Shown here: positions 7,583 to 15,576 of the stretch, one piece after another
Numbering within the stretch: position 1 is the first letter of the stretch
Layout: the number at the start of each line of letters is the position of its first letter
Made by a program: the position numbers and the translations under genes
Notes under the pieces: generated by a model
The model's database searches: none
Told to the model about the DNA's origin: nothing
What the model saw: only the letters and a program-made list of their open reading frames with translations
DNA from: a virus
IMG/VR virus record: IMGVR_UViG_3300009026_000081
Coordinates: 1 to 20,494 of that record
DNA length: 20,494 nt
Direction: 5' to 3' (one strand)

Positions 7583-10500
7583 ATGGCTATATATCAAAAA
7601 AAGTACACATTAGAGTTTGATGATATTATTAAGGATGAGTTTAATAATTATAAACTTGAAATATTTAAGAAATATAAAACAGAAAATTTAAGCACTTCTG
7701 ATAATGTTTATATAACGGCTACTGCTAATACTGCTATTACCAAGGGTGATCCGATTTTTATAGAATCAAATGGAAATGCGGTTCGTGCCAAAGCATCTAC
7801 TAGTTCCTTAATGCCCGCGATAGGCATAGCATACGAAGATATACCTTATGGAAATTCGGGACAAATATTAATTAGTGGTTATGTTAATGATTTTTTGATT
7901 TCAGTAGCCACAAATGCATATGTAGGTGAAAACGGAGGCTTAACTAATACTACAACGGGACTTACTCAAGTTCAGTTATTAGGAGTACAATCTACTGTTA
8001 GTAAATTTATTTTATTTGATCAAGAAGTAACATTAAAAGGAACGGGAAATCCTATTAAACTTAATTATAATTTAGTTGATGATGATATGTTATCTCCATT
8101 TAGATCAAGTTATTTAGATATTTCTTTTTATAAAGAAAGTTTTTCTGATGATTATTCAGAATTATTTGCAGCAGAAAATGATGCATTTAAAGTAACACTT
8201 AAAAAAAATAATGTTTTATTTTGGCAAGGATGGATTGGATCACAATTATTTTCAGAACCATTTGCATCTCCTCCTTATCCCATATCATTAAGAGCATATG
8301 ACGGATTGCATTTATTAAAAAATAAACCTTATTTTGATGATCCGGAAGTATTTCAAGCAACATCTAATTTATTTAATGATAGATATGGTTACCACAATAT
8401 AGTAGATGTTGTAGAAAAATGTATTTATAATACGAGCGTTTTAAATGACGTTTTTTATTGTATAAATGTTAGTAATTCAGAAAACTCAGATGTTCCAACT
8501 TTATTTCCCGTAAGATCAAGAATTCATCATCAAACATTTTTAAAAGGTGAATCAAACTCCATGAATATGGAAGAGGTTTTGCAGATGGTTTTAAGATCAT
8601 TAGGTGCAACAATTTATCAAAGAGATGGTGATTGGTGTGTAATTAAAATTTCTGATTTTACTCTTTCCCCAATTCCCGTTCTTATCAAAAGAAGTAATTG
8701 GATTACCGGTAGTACAACAGAAACAAATTACATAACAAATACACAAACATACACTAGTTCTGATGACGTATCAAAAAACATAAATCTATTTCAAGTAGAT
8801 TCGGGATCAACCATGACTATTCAGTATCCATTAAAAGAAGTTACTATAGAGCATGAATTTGATCACAATATGGTGACTAGTACAACTATTGATTCTGTAA
8901 GAGATTTAGGCGCGGATGATCCATCGGGTACATATTTATTTACTGAATGGGAAACAAGCGGAACTAACATACAAGAGGCGGTTGTATTGAGAAAAAATGA
9001 AACACTAAGTGAGGCAAAAAAGTTACCAAAATCATTTATTGAAGCAGATTTAGGTGCTAGTGGTGTAAATATTGATTATTGTGATTCATATTTATATTAC
9101 CCCGTTTCTCATACTTGTACTGTTGATAGTTCAAAAATAACCGGATTAAGTTCAGAAGTTAATGCTCGTCCATTAGGTAGAAGTTTAGTTGATGATGAAG
9201 CGTTTTCATTAATTTTTAGTCCAAAATTAAGATATTTTGATGGCACTACAAAGGAGTATGGTTTTGGTACAGTTGAAACTTTTGAAACATCTATGATTAA
9301 TAATAAAATATTAAGAATGAACGCAGAAGCCTTTGATCCGGCTGAAGGGCAACCTTTAATTATTGGTGGAATAGGTGTTAGAATTAATCAAAATTCTAGT
9401 TCAACTTCATGGAGAATTACTATAACACAAAATAAAGATACATTTTTTACAAGTCAAGTTTATACTACACCCGCAAACACCTCATCATATAACGATTATT
9501 TTTTTGGAGGAGGCTCAACTACAAACGTAACTTGGCTTGAATCATTTACTTTAACTCAAGCTGATTATGAGGTATCTTTTGAACAAATTACGGGAAACCC
9601 AATTGCATCTTTTGTGTGGTACGTTCAAGGATATAGAGTGCCTACTCCTACATTTCGATATGAATTTCAGCAATGGGGGAGTAACATTGATTTTTCTAAT
9701 ACTTCTGAATCGGATATGACAACAGACTTTCAATACGTTCTTAGAAATGATTCAAGCAACCCTATAACAATTACACCTAGAGAAGGAGGGAATATAGGAA
9801 CAACACCGCCTAATGTGGGAGAAAACGATTTAGGAGCAGATAATTTTAGAAAAACATGGGATTGCACTATTCCCGCTCCGGATTATTTAAATTCAACCGG
9901 ATTTGCTGCTAGTCAAATTAGGGGTAAAGGTATTAATCAATGGACAAAATACAGTATAACCGCATCTCAAAATTGGAATTCTAATATATCTAATTTATAT
10001 TTATCTATGAATATATTTGGTTCAGCTAAAGCATTTGATGCCTCCGGTATTCAAATTGATTTTCCGGAAGATGCCTCCGGTAATCCAATAACCACTAATC
10101 CACGTTATACTGACACCTATGATGTTAGTTATTCTGATGTAAAACTATATCCTCTAGTAACTCAAAACAAATTTACACCAAGAGTGCAAGAGTATAAAAT
10201 AACTCAATCAGCTAATTTTAGCAGTAAAATAACAAAAAAAGTAAAAATAGGTTCGGGTTTATTTAATGTTGGTTCTAATAGATATATAACATTTACATCA
10301 GAAAGTGGTTCTACCGCAAAAAAAAGTTGGGATACTTTTCGTGATCGTAGGGGATTATCTGCAACGGGGGTTGAGAATGCCACATTGCAACATTTAGTGG
10401 GTGCTTGTTACATGGAGTTATATAGAATTTCAGTTAGAAGATTAGATACAACTCATTATGGAAATTACAAGTATGGTGATAAATTAATGCCAATAGTTAA

Positions 10501-10699
10501 TGGAACTGTAGAAACATTAAACGGAAGTCAAGGTAGATTTTTTCCTATGAATGTTGTAATGGATTTAAAAATGGCTAGGACAAGTTTTAGTGGAGATGAT
10601 TTATTAGACAATACCGGAACAGATTGGCAGACGGGATTAACTAAAACAATTAAGTGGATTGGTGAGAATGATATTACCGAAACAGAAACTTTAACCTAA
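7583..10699 (+). CDS. Tail tip / distal tail protein with inserted decoration-type domain
   Basis: This 1038-residue protein follows the tape measure, the position of distal-tail and tail-hub proteins. AGGAGG seven bases upstream of the ATG supports the start. The first ~35 residues (YTLEFDDIIKDEFNNYKLEIFKK) continue logically at ~149 (TLKGTGNPIKLNYNLVDDDMLSPFRSS), the opening of a tail-tip protein type seen in Bacteroidota phages. Between them, residues ~38-146 form a separate beta domain with A-I-T-K-G-D-P-I-F-I, MPAIGIAYEDIPYG and Y-V-G-E-N-G-G-L-T, a module otherwise found in phage fibres. Later regions are beta-rich with no enzyme motif (F-W-Q-G-W-I near 214; repeated strands to the end). 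It probably forms the adsorption tip that contacts the fibre or the host. Confidence 0.75.
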   Translation: MAIYQKKYTLEFDDIIKDEFNNYKLEIFKKYKTENLSTSDNVYITATANTAITKGDPIFIESNGNAVRAKASTSSLMPAIGIAYEDIPYGNSGQILISGYVNDFLISVATNAYVGENGGLTNTTTGLTQVQLLGVQSTVSKFILFDQEVTLKGTGNPIKLNYNLVDDDMLSPFRSSYLDISFYKESFSDDYSELFAAENDAFKVTLKKNNVLFWQGWIGSQLFSEPFASPPYPISLRAYDGLHLLKNKPYFDDPEVFQATSNLFNDRYGYHNIVDVVEKCIYNTSVLNDVFYCINVSNSENSDVPTLFPVRSRIHHQTFLKGESNSMNMEEVLQMVLRSLGATIYQRDGDWCVIKISDFTLSPIPVLIKRSNWITGSTTETNYITNTQTYTSSDDVSKNINLFQVDSGSTMTIQYPLKEVTIEHEFDHNMVTSTTIDSVRDLGADDPSGTYLFTEWETSGTNIQEAVVLRKNETLSEAKKLPKSFIEADLGASGVNIDYCDSYLYYPVSHTCTVDSSKITGLSSEVNARPLGRSLVDDEAFSLIFSPKLRYFDGTTKEYGFGTVETFETSMINNKILRMNAEAFDPAEGQPLIIGGIGVRINQNSSSTSWRITITQNKDTFFTSQVYTTPANTSSYNDYFFGGGSTTNVTWLESFTLTQADYEVSFEQITGNPIASFVWYVQGYRVPTPTFRYEFQQWGSNIDFSNTSESDMTTDFQYVLRNDSSNPITITPREGGNIGTTPPNVGENDLGADNFRKTWDCTIPAPDYLNSTGFAASQIRGKGINQWTKYSITASQNWNSNISNLYLSMNIFGSAKAFDASGIQIDFPEDASGNPITTNPRYTDTYDVSYSDVKLYPLVTQNKFTPRVQEYKITQSANFSSKITKKVKIGSGLFNVGSNRYITFTSESGSTAKKSWDTFRDRRGLSATGVENATLQHLVGACYMELYRISVRRLDTTHYGNYKYGDKLMPIVNGTVETLNGSQGRFFPMNVVMDLKMARTSFSGDDLLDNTGTDWQTGLTKTIKWIGENDITETETLT

Positions 10700-10703
10700 A
10701 ATA

Positions 10704-10735
10704 TTTGCAGTTGTAGAATCTATTATATACAATTG
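10704..10735 (+). promoter_or_regulatory. Bacteroidota-type promoter of the recombination/replication operon
   Basis: TTTG at 10704-10707 is followed after 20 bases by TACAATTG (10728-10735), one mismatch from TAnnTTTG. Spacing fits the -33/-7 promoters of Bacteroidota. Transcription would start near 10740, about 30 bases before the ERF gene. It falls exactly at the junction of the structural and recombination modules. Confidence 0.5.
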
Positions 10736-10738
10736 TAG
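10711..10738. promoter_or_regulatory. Palindromic candidate operator overlapping the -7 box
   Basis: TACAATTGTA (10728-10737) is a perfect 10-bp palindrome covering the -7 element. TTGTAG occurs at 10711-10716 and again at 10733-10738, 22 bp apart (about two helical turns). TTGTA/TACAA can also form a hairpin. The arrangement would suit a dimeric repressor, but no repressor gene is recognised in the window. Confidence 0.35.
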
Positions 10739-10772
10739 GGTTAAACATTTTTTAAACAATAAACAAGCATAT

Positions 10773-11303
10773 ATGACAAAGACAAGTAAATCTCTAAACG
10801 AGAAGTTATTTGCTTTACAAAATGAGATAGGTGCTATTAGTAAAGATGCTAAGAATCCTTTCTACAAAAGCAAGTACTTTGACGTTAATTCATTAATTAA
10901 ACAACTACAACCATTACTTCAAAAGCATAGATTATTGCTATTACAACCAATAGAAGAAACGTTGGTGTATAGTAAAATGATATGTATTGATAGTAATGAG
11001 TTTGCAGTTAGTTGTATGAAATTACCGGATATACCCGATCCTCAAAAGATGGGTTCTGCGGTAACATATTACCGTAGGTATACTTTGGGTTCATTGTTAG
11101 GATTACAATCCGTTGATGATGATGCAAACCTTGCTAGTAGCGTTGGTAATAGTAGTTCCAATAAACTTCCAAAGGATAGATTTGATAAAGCAATAAAAGC
11201 ATTTAAAAGCGATCCCGAAGGAGTTAAAAAAGAGTTGAGAAAGTATATATTGGATGCTCCTCAGTTAACCATTTTAAAACAAAACAAAATAGATTTAAAA
11301 TAA
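10773..11303 (+). CDS. erf: ERF family single-strand annealing protein
   Basis: The 176-residue protein shows the ERF signature: N-terminal helix, FYKSKYFDVNSLIKQLQPLL (30-49), then P-D-P-Q-K-M-G-S-A-V-T-Y-Y-R-R-Y-T-L-G-S-L-L-G-L (about 88-111) and the acidic D-D-D-A-N at 115-119. ERF proteins bind single-stranded DNA and anneal complementary strands in phage recombination and circularisation. It is shorter than many ERFs, which carry longer C-terminal tails. It is the first gene after a promoter and is followed closely by a RecE-like exonuclease, making a classic annealase/exonuclease pair. Bases 11256-11270 near its 3' end are exactly complementary to the 5' part of the hammerhead ribozyme at 19743-19757. 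Confidence 0.9.
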   Translation: MTKTSKSLNEKLFALQNEIGAISKDAKNPFYKSKYFDVNSLIKQLQPLLQKHRLLLLQPIEETLVYSKMICIDSNEFAVSCMKLPDIPDPQKMGSAVTYYRRYTLGSLLGLQSVDDDANLASSVGNSSSNKLPKDRFDKAIKAFKSDPEGVKKELRKYILDAPQLTILKQNKIDLK

Positions 11304-11305
11304 TT

Positions 11306-11545
11306 ATGGCTGATTTATATTTAGGTAGTTTGAATATCGAAGCGATTGAAAAACTAAAAAGTAAAGCATATAACAACAAAAATTTAAATGTTGCTATTTG
11401 GGTAAATAACGATGTTGATCCAAATGATGATAATGAGAATTGGAAAGCAATTAGCATATCACATGGTAATAAGAAACAAGGTGAAGACGTTGTATATCTT
11501 GGTAATGCAAAGAAATTTGTTACTCAAGAAAAAGTGCCATTTTAA
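11306..11545 (+). CDS. Small unknown protein between ERF and exonuclease
   Basis: The 79-residue protein starts two bases after the ERF stop and overlaps the exonuclease start by one base. It has an N-terminal Y-L-G-S-L-N-I-E-A-I-E-K-L helix, a strand V-A-I-W-V-N-N-D, an acidic loop and a terminal FVTQEKVPF. I do not recognise the family. The tight linkage on both sides suggests it works with the annealase/nuclease pair, perhaps as a ssDNA-binding or regulatory partner, but nothing in the sequence proves this. Confidence 0.65.
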   Translation: MADLYLGSLNIEAIEKLKSKAYNNKNLNVAIWVNNDVDPNDDNENWKAISISHGNKKQGEDVVYLGNAKKFVTQEKVPF

Positions 11546-12297
11546 TGTTTAAAATAAAGAAGGTTATACCGGATTTATCAAACGAATTATACCATTCAGT
11601 AGGAGCGGGGATTATATCCTCCTCCTTTTTGAAGGGTGTATATAAACATAGCGTAAGAAAAGCTAAGATACCTTTAGAGCCAAATGATGCTTTAACGTTT
11701 GGTTCTCAATTTCATGACATATGTGAATTGGGTAGTAAAAAGTTTCAGAGCAAATACTCTGTCATTCCCGAAGAGAATAGTAATAAAAGAACTAAGGCTT
11801 ATAAAGATTTTATCAAGGACAACAAAAATGCCATTACAAAGGCTGATAGTGTTAGAATAAATAAAATGTTTGATAACTTAAATAGTAATGAATTTTATCG
11901 AAGCCTAGAGGATAATTATGATGTTCACGCAGAGCATTCATTTTATGCAGAAAGAGATGGTTTAGATTTTAGGATACGTCCGGACAAGCATTACTCACAT
12001 GAGGGTGAAATATTATATGTTTGTGATTTTAAAACTACTTCTGATTGCAGTACTTTTAAATATGACATAACTAAATATTCTTATGATTTACAAGCAGTTT
12101 TCTATTCGGATGTACTCGGTATTAATCCGTCTGATTTTTACTTTATCGCTATTGAAAAAACGTACCCGTACACATGCCAAGTGTTTGGATTATCGGATGA
12201 TTCAATACGAAGAGGTAGAACCAAAATGGATATAGCCATAGGTAAAATTAAAAGAGGTGAACAATCTCTTGGTTACGAATTAGTAGAGAGAGTATAA
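11545..12297 (+). CDS. PD-(D/E)XK exonuclease, RecE C-terminal/DUF3799-like
   Basis: The 250-residue protein carries the ordered motifs of the RecE/Exo VIII-like nuclease family: S-F-L-K at 27-30, G-x-x-x-H with H57 and E61 (GSQFHDICE), E136, R-P-D at 145-147, D161-F-K163-T-T, and Y180-x-x-Q183-x-x-x-Y187. D147, D161 and K163 form the PD-(D/E)XK centre; the Q/Y helix binds DNA. These enzymes degrade the 5' strand of duplex ends to give 3' single strands for an annealase. It lies one small gene downstream of ERF and overlaps both neighbours, so co-expression is likely. Confident for the nuclease class. Confidence 0.88.
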   Translation: MFKIKKVIPDLSNELYHSVGAGIISSSFLKGVYKHSVRKAKIPLEPNDALTFGSQFHDICELGSKKFQSKYSVIPEENSNKRTKAYKDFIKDNKNAITKADSVRINKMFDNLNSNEFYRSLEDNYDVHAEHSFYAERDGLDFRIRPDKHYSHEGEILYVCDFKTTSDCSTFKYDITKYSYDLQAVFYSDVLGINPSDFYFIAIEKTYPYTCQVFGLSDDSIRRGRTKMDIAIGKIKRGEQSLGYELVERV

Positions 12298-12911
12298 TGT
12301 TATTAAAAGATTATAAAAAAGTATTACCAAACGATGTGTACATATTTGGTAGTGGCTCATCTTTGGACTTATATGCAGAAGATTATTGGGATGGTAAGTT
12401 TACTGTTGGAGTAAATAAAAGCTATCAGTTTGATAAGCATTTAGATGCAGTTGTATTGTCTCATGGGACTTATATAGAAGACGTAGAGCAAAATTACTCT
12501 CATTTAGACTTGTTTGTATCTAGATACGATTCAACGCACGTTAGATACGGCTTAAATAAGTTTAACGATGCAATAACATATGTTTATGATCATTACGAAA
12601 ACACCGGATTTGATATTATACCAAAAATAGGGTTAATAGATAAGCCGGAAGATAATAAAGTTATTACATGTGGTGATACAGTATGTAGAGCGATTGGTGT
12701 ATTTGTATATCTTGGAGCAAAAAATATATGGCTAGTAGGATGTGATGGTGTAGGTAATCCGGAAAACAAAATAAACAGAAAGGATTATTACCCTAAAAAC
12801 GTAAACATTAATGCTACCGTAGGACATGCTACAAGAAGTATGAAAAGTAAAATATATCTAAGAGATAATCTAAAAAAGTACGGGATAAATATTAAATTTT
12901 TAAAACCATGA
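12297..12911 (+). CDS. DUF115/MptE-like or sialyltransferase-like Rossmann protein
   Basis: The 204-residue protein begins with a nucleotide-binding-type strand and loop V-Y-I-F-G-S-G-S-S-L (14-23), then V-G-V-N-K-S (37-42) and D-A-V-V-L-S-H-G (50-57). The second half has C-G-D-T-V-C-R-A-I and Y-L-G-A-K-N-I-W-L-V-G-C-D-G (125-151). The pairing of a GxGxSL loop with 'G-(N/D)-T ... A-x-Y-L-G-A-K-x-I-x-L-V-G-x-D' is shared by DUF115 proteins (flagellin glycosylation, MptE-like) and GT42 sialyltransferases. A sugar-nucleotide-dependent transferase is the likely class; the acceptor (surface glycan, virion protein or DNA) cannot be told. It overlaps both adjacent genes by one and four bases. Confidence 0.6.
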   Translation: MLLKDYKKVLPNDVYIFGSGSSLDLYAEDYWDGKFTVGVNKSYQFDKHLDAVVLSHGTYIEDVEQNYSHLDLFVSRYDSTHVRYGLNKFNDAITYVYDHYENTGFDIIPKIGLIDKPEDNKVITCGDTVCRAIGVFVYLGAKNIWLVGCDGVGNPENKINRKDYYPKNVNINATVGHATRSMKSKIYLRDNLKKYGINIKFLKP

Positions 12912-13060
12912 AAATAGATTTATTAACGGTTTATATAAATGAAAAAGATTTTTACGGATTTGATATATTATCTGTAAATTCAAAGTGCTTGTTAAGCATT
13001 GCTTATGACAAGTTTTTTAAAAGGCTACAAATAGAAATATTTTTTAAGCCTTTGTATTGA
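12908..13060 (+). CDS. Small ORF (50 aa), translationally coupled, unknown
   Basis: ATG at 12908 overlaps the preceding TGA (ATGA) and the stop TGA at 13058 overlaps the next gene's ATG (TGATG). The 50 residues begin MKIDLLTVYINEKDFYGFDI and end F-K-P-L-Y, with no membrane segment. The perfect coupling at both ends, in an otherwise gapless operon, is the main evidence that it is real. There is no family match that I recognise. Confidence 0.55.
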   Translation: MKIDLLTVYINEKDFYGFDILSVNSKCLLSIAYDKFFKRLQIEIFFKPLY

Positions 13061-13434
13061 TGAGAAAACCAAAGACAAGGAATAATGGCTCAATGACAGA
13101 GGCAGCGTTCTTTGGTTGGTTGCGTTCATTGCTTAGAAATAGGTACATGAGGGGTTGGAAACCTCACAATGAAGTTGCTAAAAATAATCGTAGGGCAATA
13201 ACATATAAAAGCAGATCAAAATGGGAATACCAATGCGCTGATTGCGGTAATTGGTTTTTAAGAAAAGAGATTGATATTGATCACATAAACCCATGTGGTA
13301 CATTAAAATCTTTTGAAGACTTATCTGAATTTGCTAAGAAATTATTTGTAGAAAAGGATGGATTGCAAGTATTGTGCAAACCTTGCCACAAAAACAAGAC
13401 ATATGACAATGAAACTAATTCACCATTACTTTAA
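13060..13434 (+). CDS. HNH endonuclease
   Basis: The 124-residue protein has a zinc-bound HNH core: C59-x2-C62, I-D-I-D-H-I-N-P (D74, H75), then G-L-Q-V-L-C106-K-P-C109-H110-K-N-K. HNH enzymes of this small phage type cut or nick DNA in packaging, replication/recombination or homing. I choose the ATG at 13060, which overlaps the upstream stop, over the in-frame TTG one codon earlier. The basic N-terminal 55 residues (W-L-R-S-L-L-R-N-R and many R/K) could bind DNA. Context among recombination genes favours a role in DNA processing, but a free-standing homing nuclease cannot be excluded. Confidence 0.85.
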   Translation: MRKPKTRNNGSMTEAAFFGWLRSLLRNRYMRGWKPHNEVAKNNRRAITYKSRSKWEYQCADCGNWFLRKEIDIDHINPCGTLKSFEDLSEFAKKLFVEKDGLQVLCKPCHKNKTYDNETNSPLL

Positions 13435-13612
13435 AAATTACAAAGAAGACAAAATTGTTGATCTAGTAATTAAAGATAATAGAGTATACGCTATAAATAA
13501 ATCAACAAAATGTAAACATATTTTTGTTAATTCAGAGGAAAGTATTAAGATTACAAACAAAAAGGATTTAGAAAAAGTTAAAGATTACATTTATGACAAG
13601 AACAAGTTTTAA
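13403..13612 (+). CDS. Small unknown protein overlapping the HNH gene
   Basis: About 69 residues if it starts at the ATG at 13403 (a second ATG at 13409 is equally possible). An open frame extends further upstream to 13358, but that would bury the start deep inside the HNH core and is unlikely. It begins MTMKLIHHYFKNYKEDKIVD and contains two short beta hairpins (LVIKDNRVYAI, KHIFVNSEESIKI) and a C-terminal helix. The C-terminus overlaps the next gene by 20 bases. Function not recognised. Confidence 0.5.
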   Translation: MTMKLIHHYFKNYKEDKIVDLVIKDNRVYAINKSTKCKHIFVNSEESIKITNKKDLEKVKDYIYDKNKF

Positions 13613-13874
13613 ACATAAACACCAACCAACCAAAGCATCATTGATTTTATTTGATAGTTTGATACATAAAAGAATAAATCAGTATGATAGCTTGGAGGAG
13701 GCTTACCATATGAATAGATATGATTGGATGGCTAAAACCAAATGTTATTTGCCAACAACTTACAATGGATATAGAGCAAAAGTTAGTAAAATGACTCGAA
13801 AAAAGTTTACGGGTGTTAAGGCAAATAGACTAGCTAATAACTTAGTTAATTTCTATAGAGAATTACAATCATGA
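13593..13874 (+). CDS. Small basic protein, unknown
   Basis: This 93-residue protein is rich in K and R (MTRTSFKHKHQPTK at the start; KVSKMTRKKFTGVKANRL near the end) and helical, consistent with nucleic-acid binding. It overlaps the preceding gene by 20 bases and the ATPase gene by four (ATGA). Sitting directly before a DnaB-type ATPase, it could be a helicase loader or primosome accessory. That is position-based speculation; no motif supports it. Confidence 0.6.
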   Translation: MTRTSFKHKHQPTKASLILFDSLIHKRINQYDSLEEAYHMNRYDWMAKTKCYLPTTYNGYRAKVSKMTRKKFTGVKANRLANNLVNFYRELQS

Positions 13875-14896
13875 TTGATTCATTTTTAGAAAATATTGAT
13901 CATTTACATGATTTGGTAGTGATTAAAACTAATATACCAAAAGGTGTAAAAAAGGATGTTGTAATGCGTATTCGAACAATGAAGAAAAATCTTGTAGAAT
14001 ATGTAGAAAGTAATGCATTAACTGATGTTGATGGTGTAAATGCTGATAAAGCAGATTTTTGGAGTTGGTTGAACAGTAGTAATAGTGCTGAAACAACTTT
14101 TATAAAAGAATACGATAGGATATTTAAATGGAAGAGAGGTTGGGTAAACACTTGGACGGGATATTCAAATGAAGGTAAGTCATCTTGGTTGTATTTTATT
14201 TTGTTAATAAAGCTATTACAAGATAAAAATGCGAAGGTTGCCATATTTAGTCCGGAAAATTATCCTAGAAATAGATTTGTAAAGGATTGGGTTAAAACTA
14301 TGTTGGGTTATGATCCAAAAAATAGCACAAAGGCAAAGTGTGAGAAGATGATAGAGATGTTTGAGGATAGGTTATTTTATGTTTATCCATCATCACATGA
14401 TATTGATTCTATTGAAAATCAATTTCAAAATCTTGTTAAACTTCATCAAGTAAATATTACTGTAATTGATCCTTACTTAAAAATTAGTAAACCTAGTGGA
14501 GTAAATGATTTACAGTATTTAACATCATTTGTTAAAAGGCAAGAAGTTTTTGCCAAACAAAATAATGTAAGTCATCATGTAGTTTATCATCAACTAACAC
14601 CACAAATGGATGAAAGTGGTAATTATGTTCCGGTTGATATGTATAGGATAAAAGGTGGAGGTAGTATTACTGATGGTTCTGATACTGTTAGTTCTGTACA
14701 ACGTCCTTATAGAAAGACGGATGCTGAAGATAAATCAGTTGTAATAACAACACAGAAGGTAAAAGATTTTGATTTGTTTAGTGACGGGTATTTACGGATT
14801 GAATATCATTTGAGTAAAAATAGATATTTTTTAAATGGAATTGATATCTTTGAACAAGCTATGAAGAATAGCGAGTTCAAGACTGAACTATTTTAA
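13871..14896 (+). CDS. RecA/DnaB-like replicative ATPase (helicase core)
   Basis: The 341-residue protein has a RecA-type ATPase core after a ~90-residue N-terminal part. Walker A is G-Y-S-N-E-G-K-S at 97-104. F-S-P-E-N follows the second strand (126-130), with E129 in place of the usual catalytic Glu. Walker B is I-T-V-I-D at 196-200. A V-V-Y-H-Q segment at 237-241 matches the DnaB motif 3 position, and K-G-G-G-S-I-T-D-G-S-D (261-271) matches the DnaB 'RGSGAIxxDAD' loop. It has no primase domain, unlike T7 gp4, so a primase must be elsewhere. It is the likely replicative helicase of the phage. It overlaps the upstream gene by four bases. Confidence 0.8.
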   Translation: MIDSFLENIDHLHDLVVIKTNIPKGVKKDVVMRIRTMKKNLVEYVESNALTDVDGVNADKADFWSWLNSSNSAETTFIKEYDRIFKWKRGWVNTWTGYSNEGKSSWLYFILLIKLLQDKNAKVAIFSPENYPRNRFVKDWVKTMLGYDPKNSTKAKCEKMIEMFEDRLFYVYPSSHDIDSIENQFQNLVKLHQVNITVIDPYLKISKPSGVNDLQYLTSFVKRQEVFAKQNNVSHHVVYHQLTPQMDESGNYVPVDMYRIKGGGSITDGSDTVSSVQRPYRKTDAEDKSVVITTQKVKDFDLFSDGYLRIEYHLSKNRYFLNGIDIFEQAMKNSEFKTELF

Positions 14897-14897
14897 T

Positions 14898-15377
14898 ATG
14901 AAAACGATAATAACGATACTAGCGTTGTTAAGTGCAGTAGCTGCACCGAACGCAACATTAGAGAATAATTACGATACATATTACTCTATAGAATACGATG
15001 ATGCACCATCAATAGATTCCCTCCTCCAAAGTATTATAAAAGTTGAATCAAATGGCGATTCATTGGCGGTAGGTGATAAGCACATGAGTACACCAAGCAT
15101 AGGTTTACTCCAAATTCGTAGAGTAATGGTAGATGAAATTAATAGGATTCTCAGAAAACGTAATGATACGATAAGATATTTTTATTCAGATAGGTGGAGT
15201 GCGTCTAAATCAATAGAAATGTATTACATATGGAAAGGTTATCACCATAATGAATCTAGTGATGAAGTAATAGCTAGAAATTGGAATGGTGGTACATATG
15301 GATATAAGAAAGTATCCACAGTTAAATATTGGGCAAAGGTTAAATCTAAAATGTATGGGAGTAAGAAAAGCGTTTGA
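14898..15377 (+). CDS. Exported lytic transglycosylase-like endolysin
   Basis: The 159-residue protein starts with a short signal peptide (K2, hydrophobic 4-13, A-V-A-A-P cut region near 13-17), so it should be exported by Sec. The mature part shows an SLT/goose-lysozyme-type pattern: I-I-K-V-E50-S-N-G-D with E50 as the likely catalytic acid, S-I-G-L-L-Q-I at 67-73, a helix S-K-S-I-E-M-Y-Y-I-W and N-W-N-G-G-T-Y-G at 128-135. It would cut the glycan strand between MurNAc and GlcNAc. A signal-bearing endolysin does not strictly need a holin to reach the wall. It lies in the replication operon, one base after the helicase stop, not in a lysis cassette. Confidence 0.8.
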   Translation: MKTIITILALLSAVAAPNATLENNYDTYYSIEYDDAPSIDSLLQSIIKVESNGDSLAVGDKHMSTPSIGLLQIRRVMVDEINRILRKRNDTIRYFYSDRWSASKSIEMYYIWKGYHHNESSDEVIARNWNGGTYGYKKVSTVKYWAKVKSKMYGSKKSV

Positions 15378-15390
15378 ATTAAACATTAAT

Positions 15391-15576
15391 ATGTTAGAAG
15401 AGATTTTAGATGTATTAAATGATGAATACGAACAAATAGAATATGTTGACATATCAGATTATAACAACAAAGAAAAGATAATTGCAAGGTTAATTGAATG
15501 TATGTTAAGTTTTAATGAGGATATACACAATGAGATGATAGAAGATGAAATATATAAAATATTAAGCGATGATTAA
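15391..15576 (+). CDS. Small acidic protein, unknown
   Basis: From the ATG at 15391 this gives 61 strongly acidic, helical residues (MLEEILDVLNDEYEQIEYVD ... EDIHNEMIEDEIYKILSDD). In-frame ATGs at 15355 and 15286 exist but lie inside the transglycosylase gene; 15391 is the first start clear of that gene's stop. The stop overlaps the next gene by eight bases. The strong negative charge would fit a DNA-mimic or inhibitor protein, but this is only a composition-based thought. Confidence 0.55.
   Translation: MLEEILDVLNDEYEQIEYVDISDYNNKEKIIARLIECMLSFNEDIHNEMIEDEIYKILSDD

Noticed and set aside
11256-11290. Second hammerhead on the - strand (CTGAGGAGC present)
   Set aside because: No GAAA, no stem II and no stem III follow on that strand; only the 15-nt identity to the real ribozyme remains.
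13358-13402. Upstream start for the small gene after HNH
   Set aside because: That start would lie inside the HNH zinc-motif codons with no ribosome site; ATG at 13403 or 13409 fits the operon spacing better.
13900-14244. Long open frame on the - strand inside the helicase gene
   Set aside because: It is a shadow of the ATPase gene; its residues show no domain and its neighbours are all on the + strand. The same holds for the other - strand frames (134-346, 1884-2120, 5757-5975, 9551-9733, 11224-11457, 15210-15452, 20024-20463).
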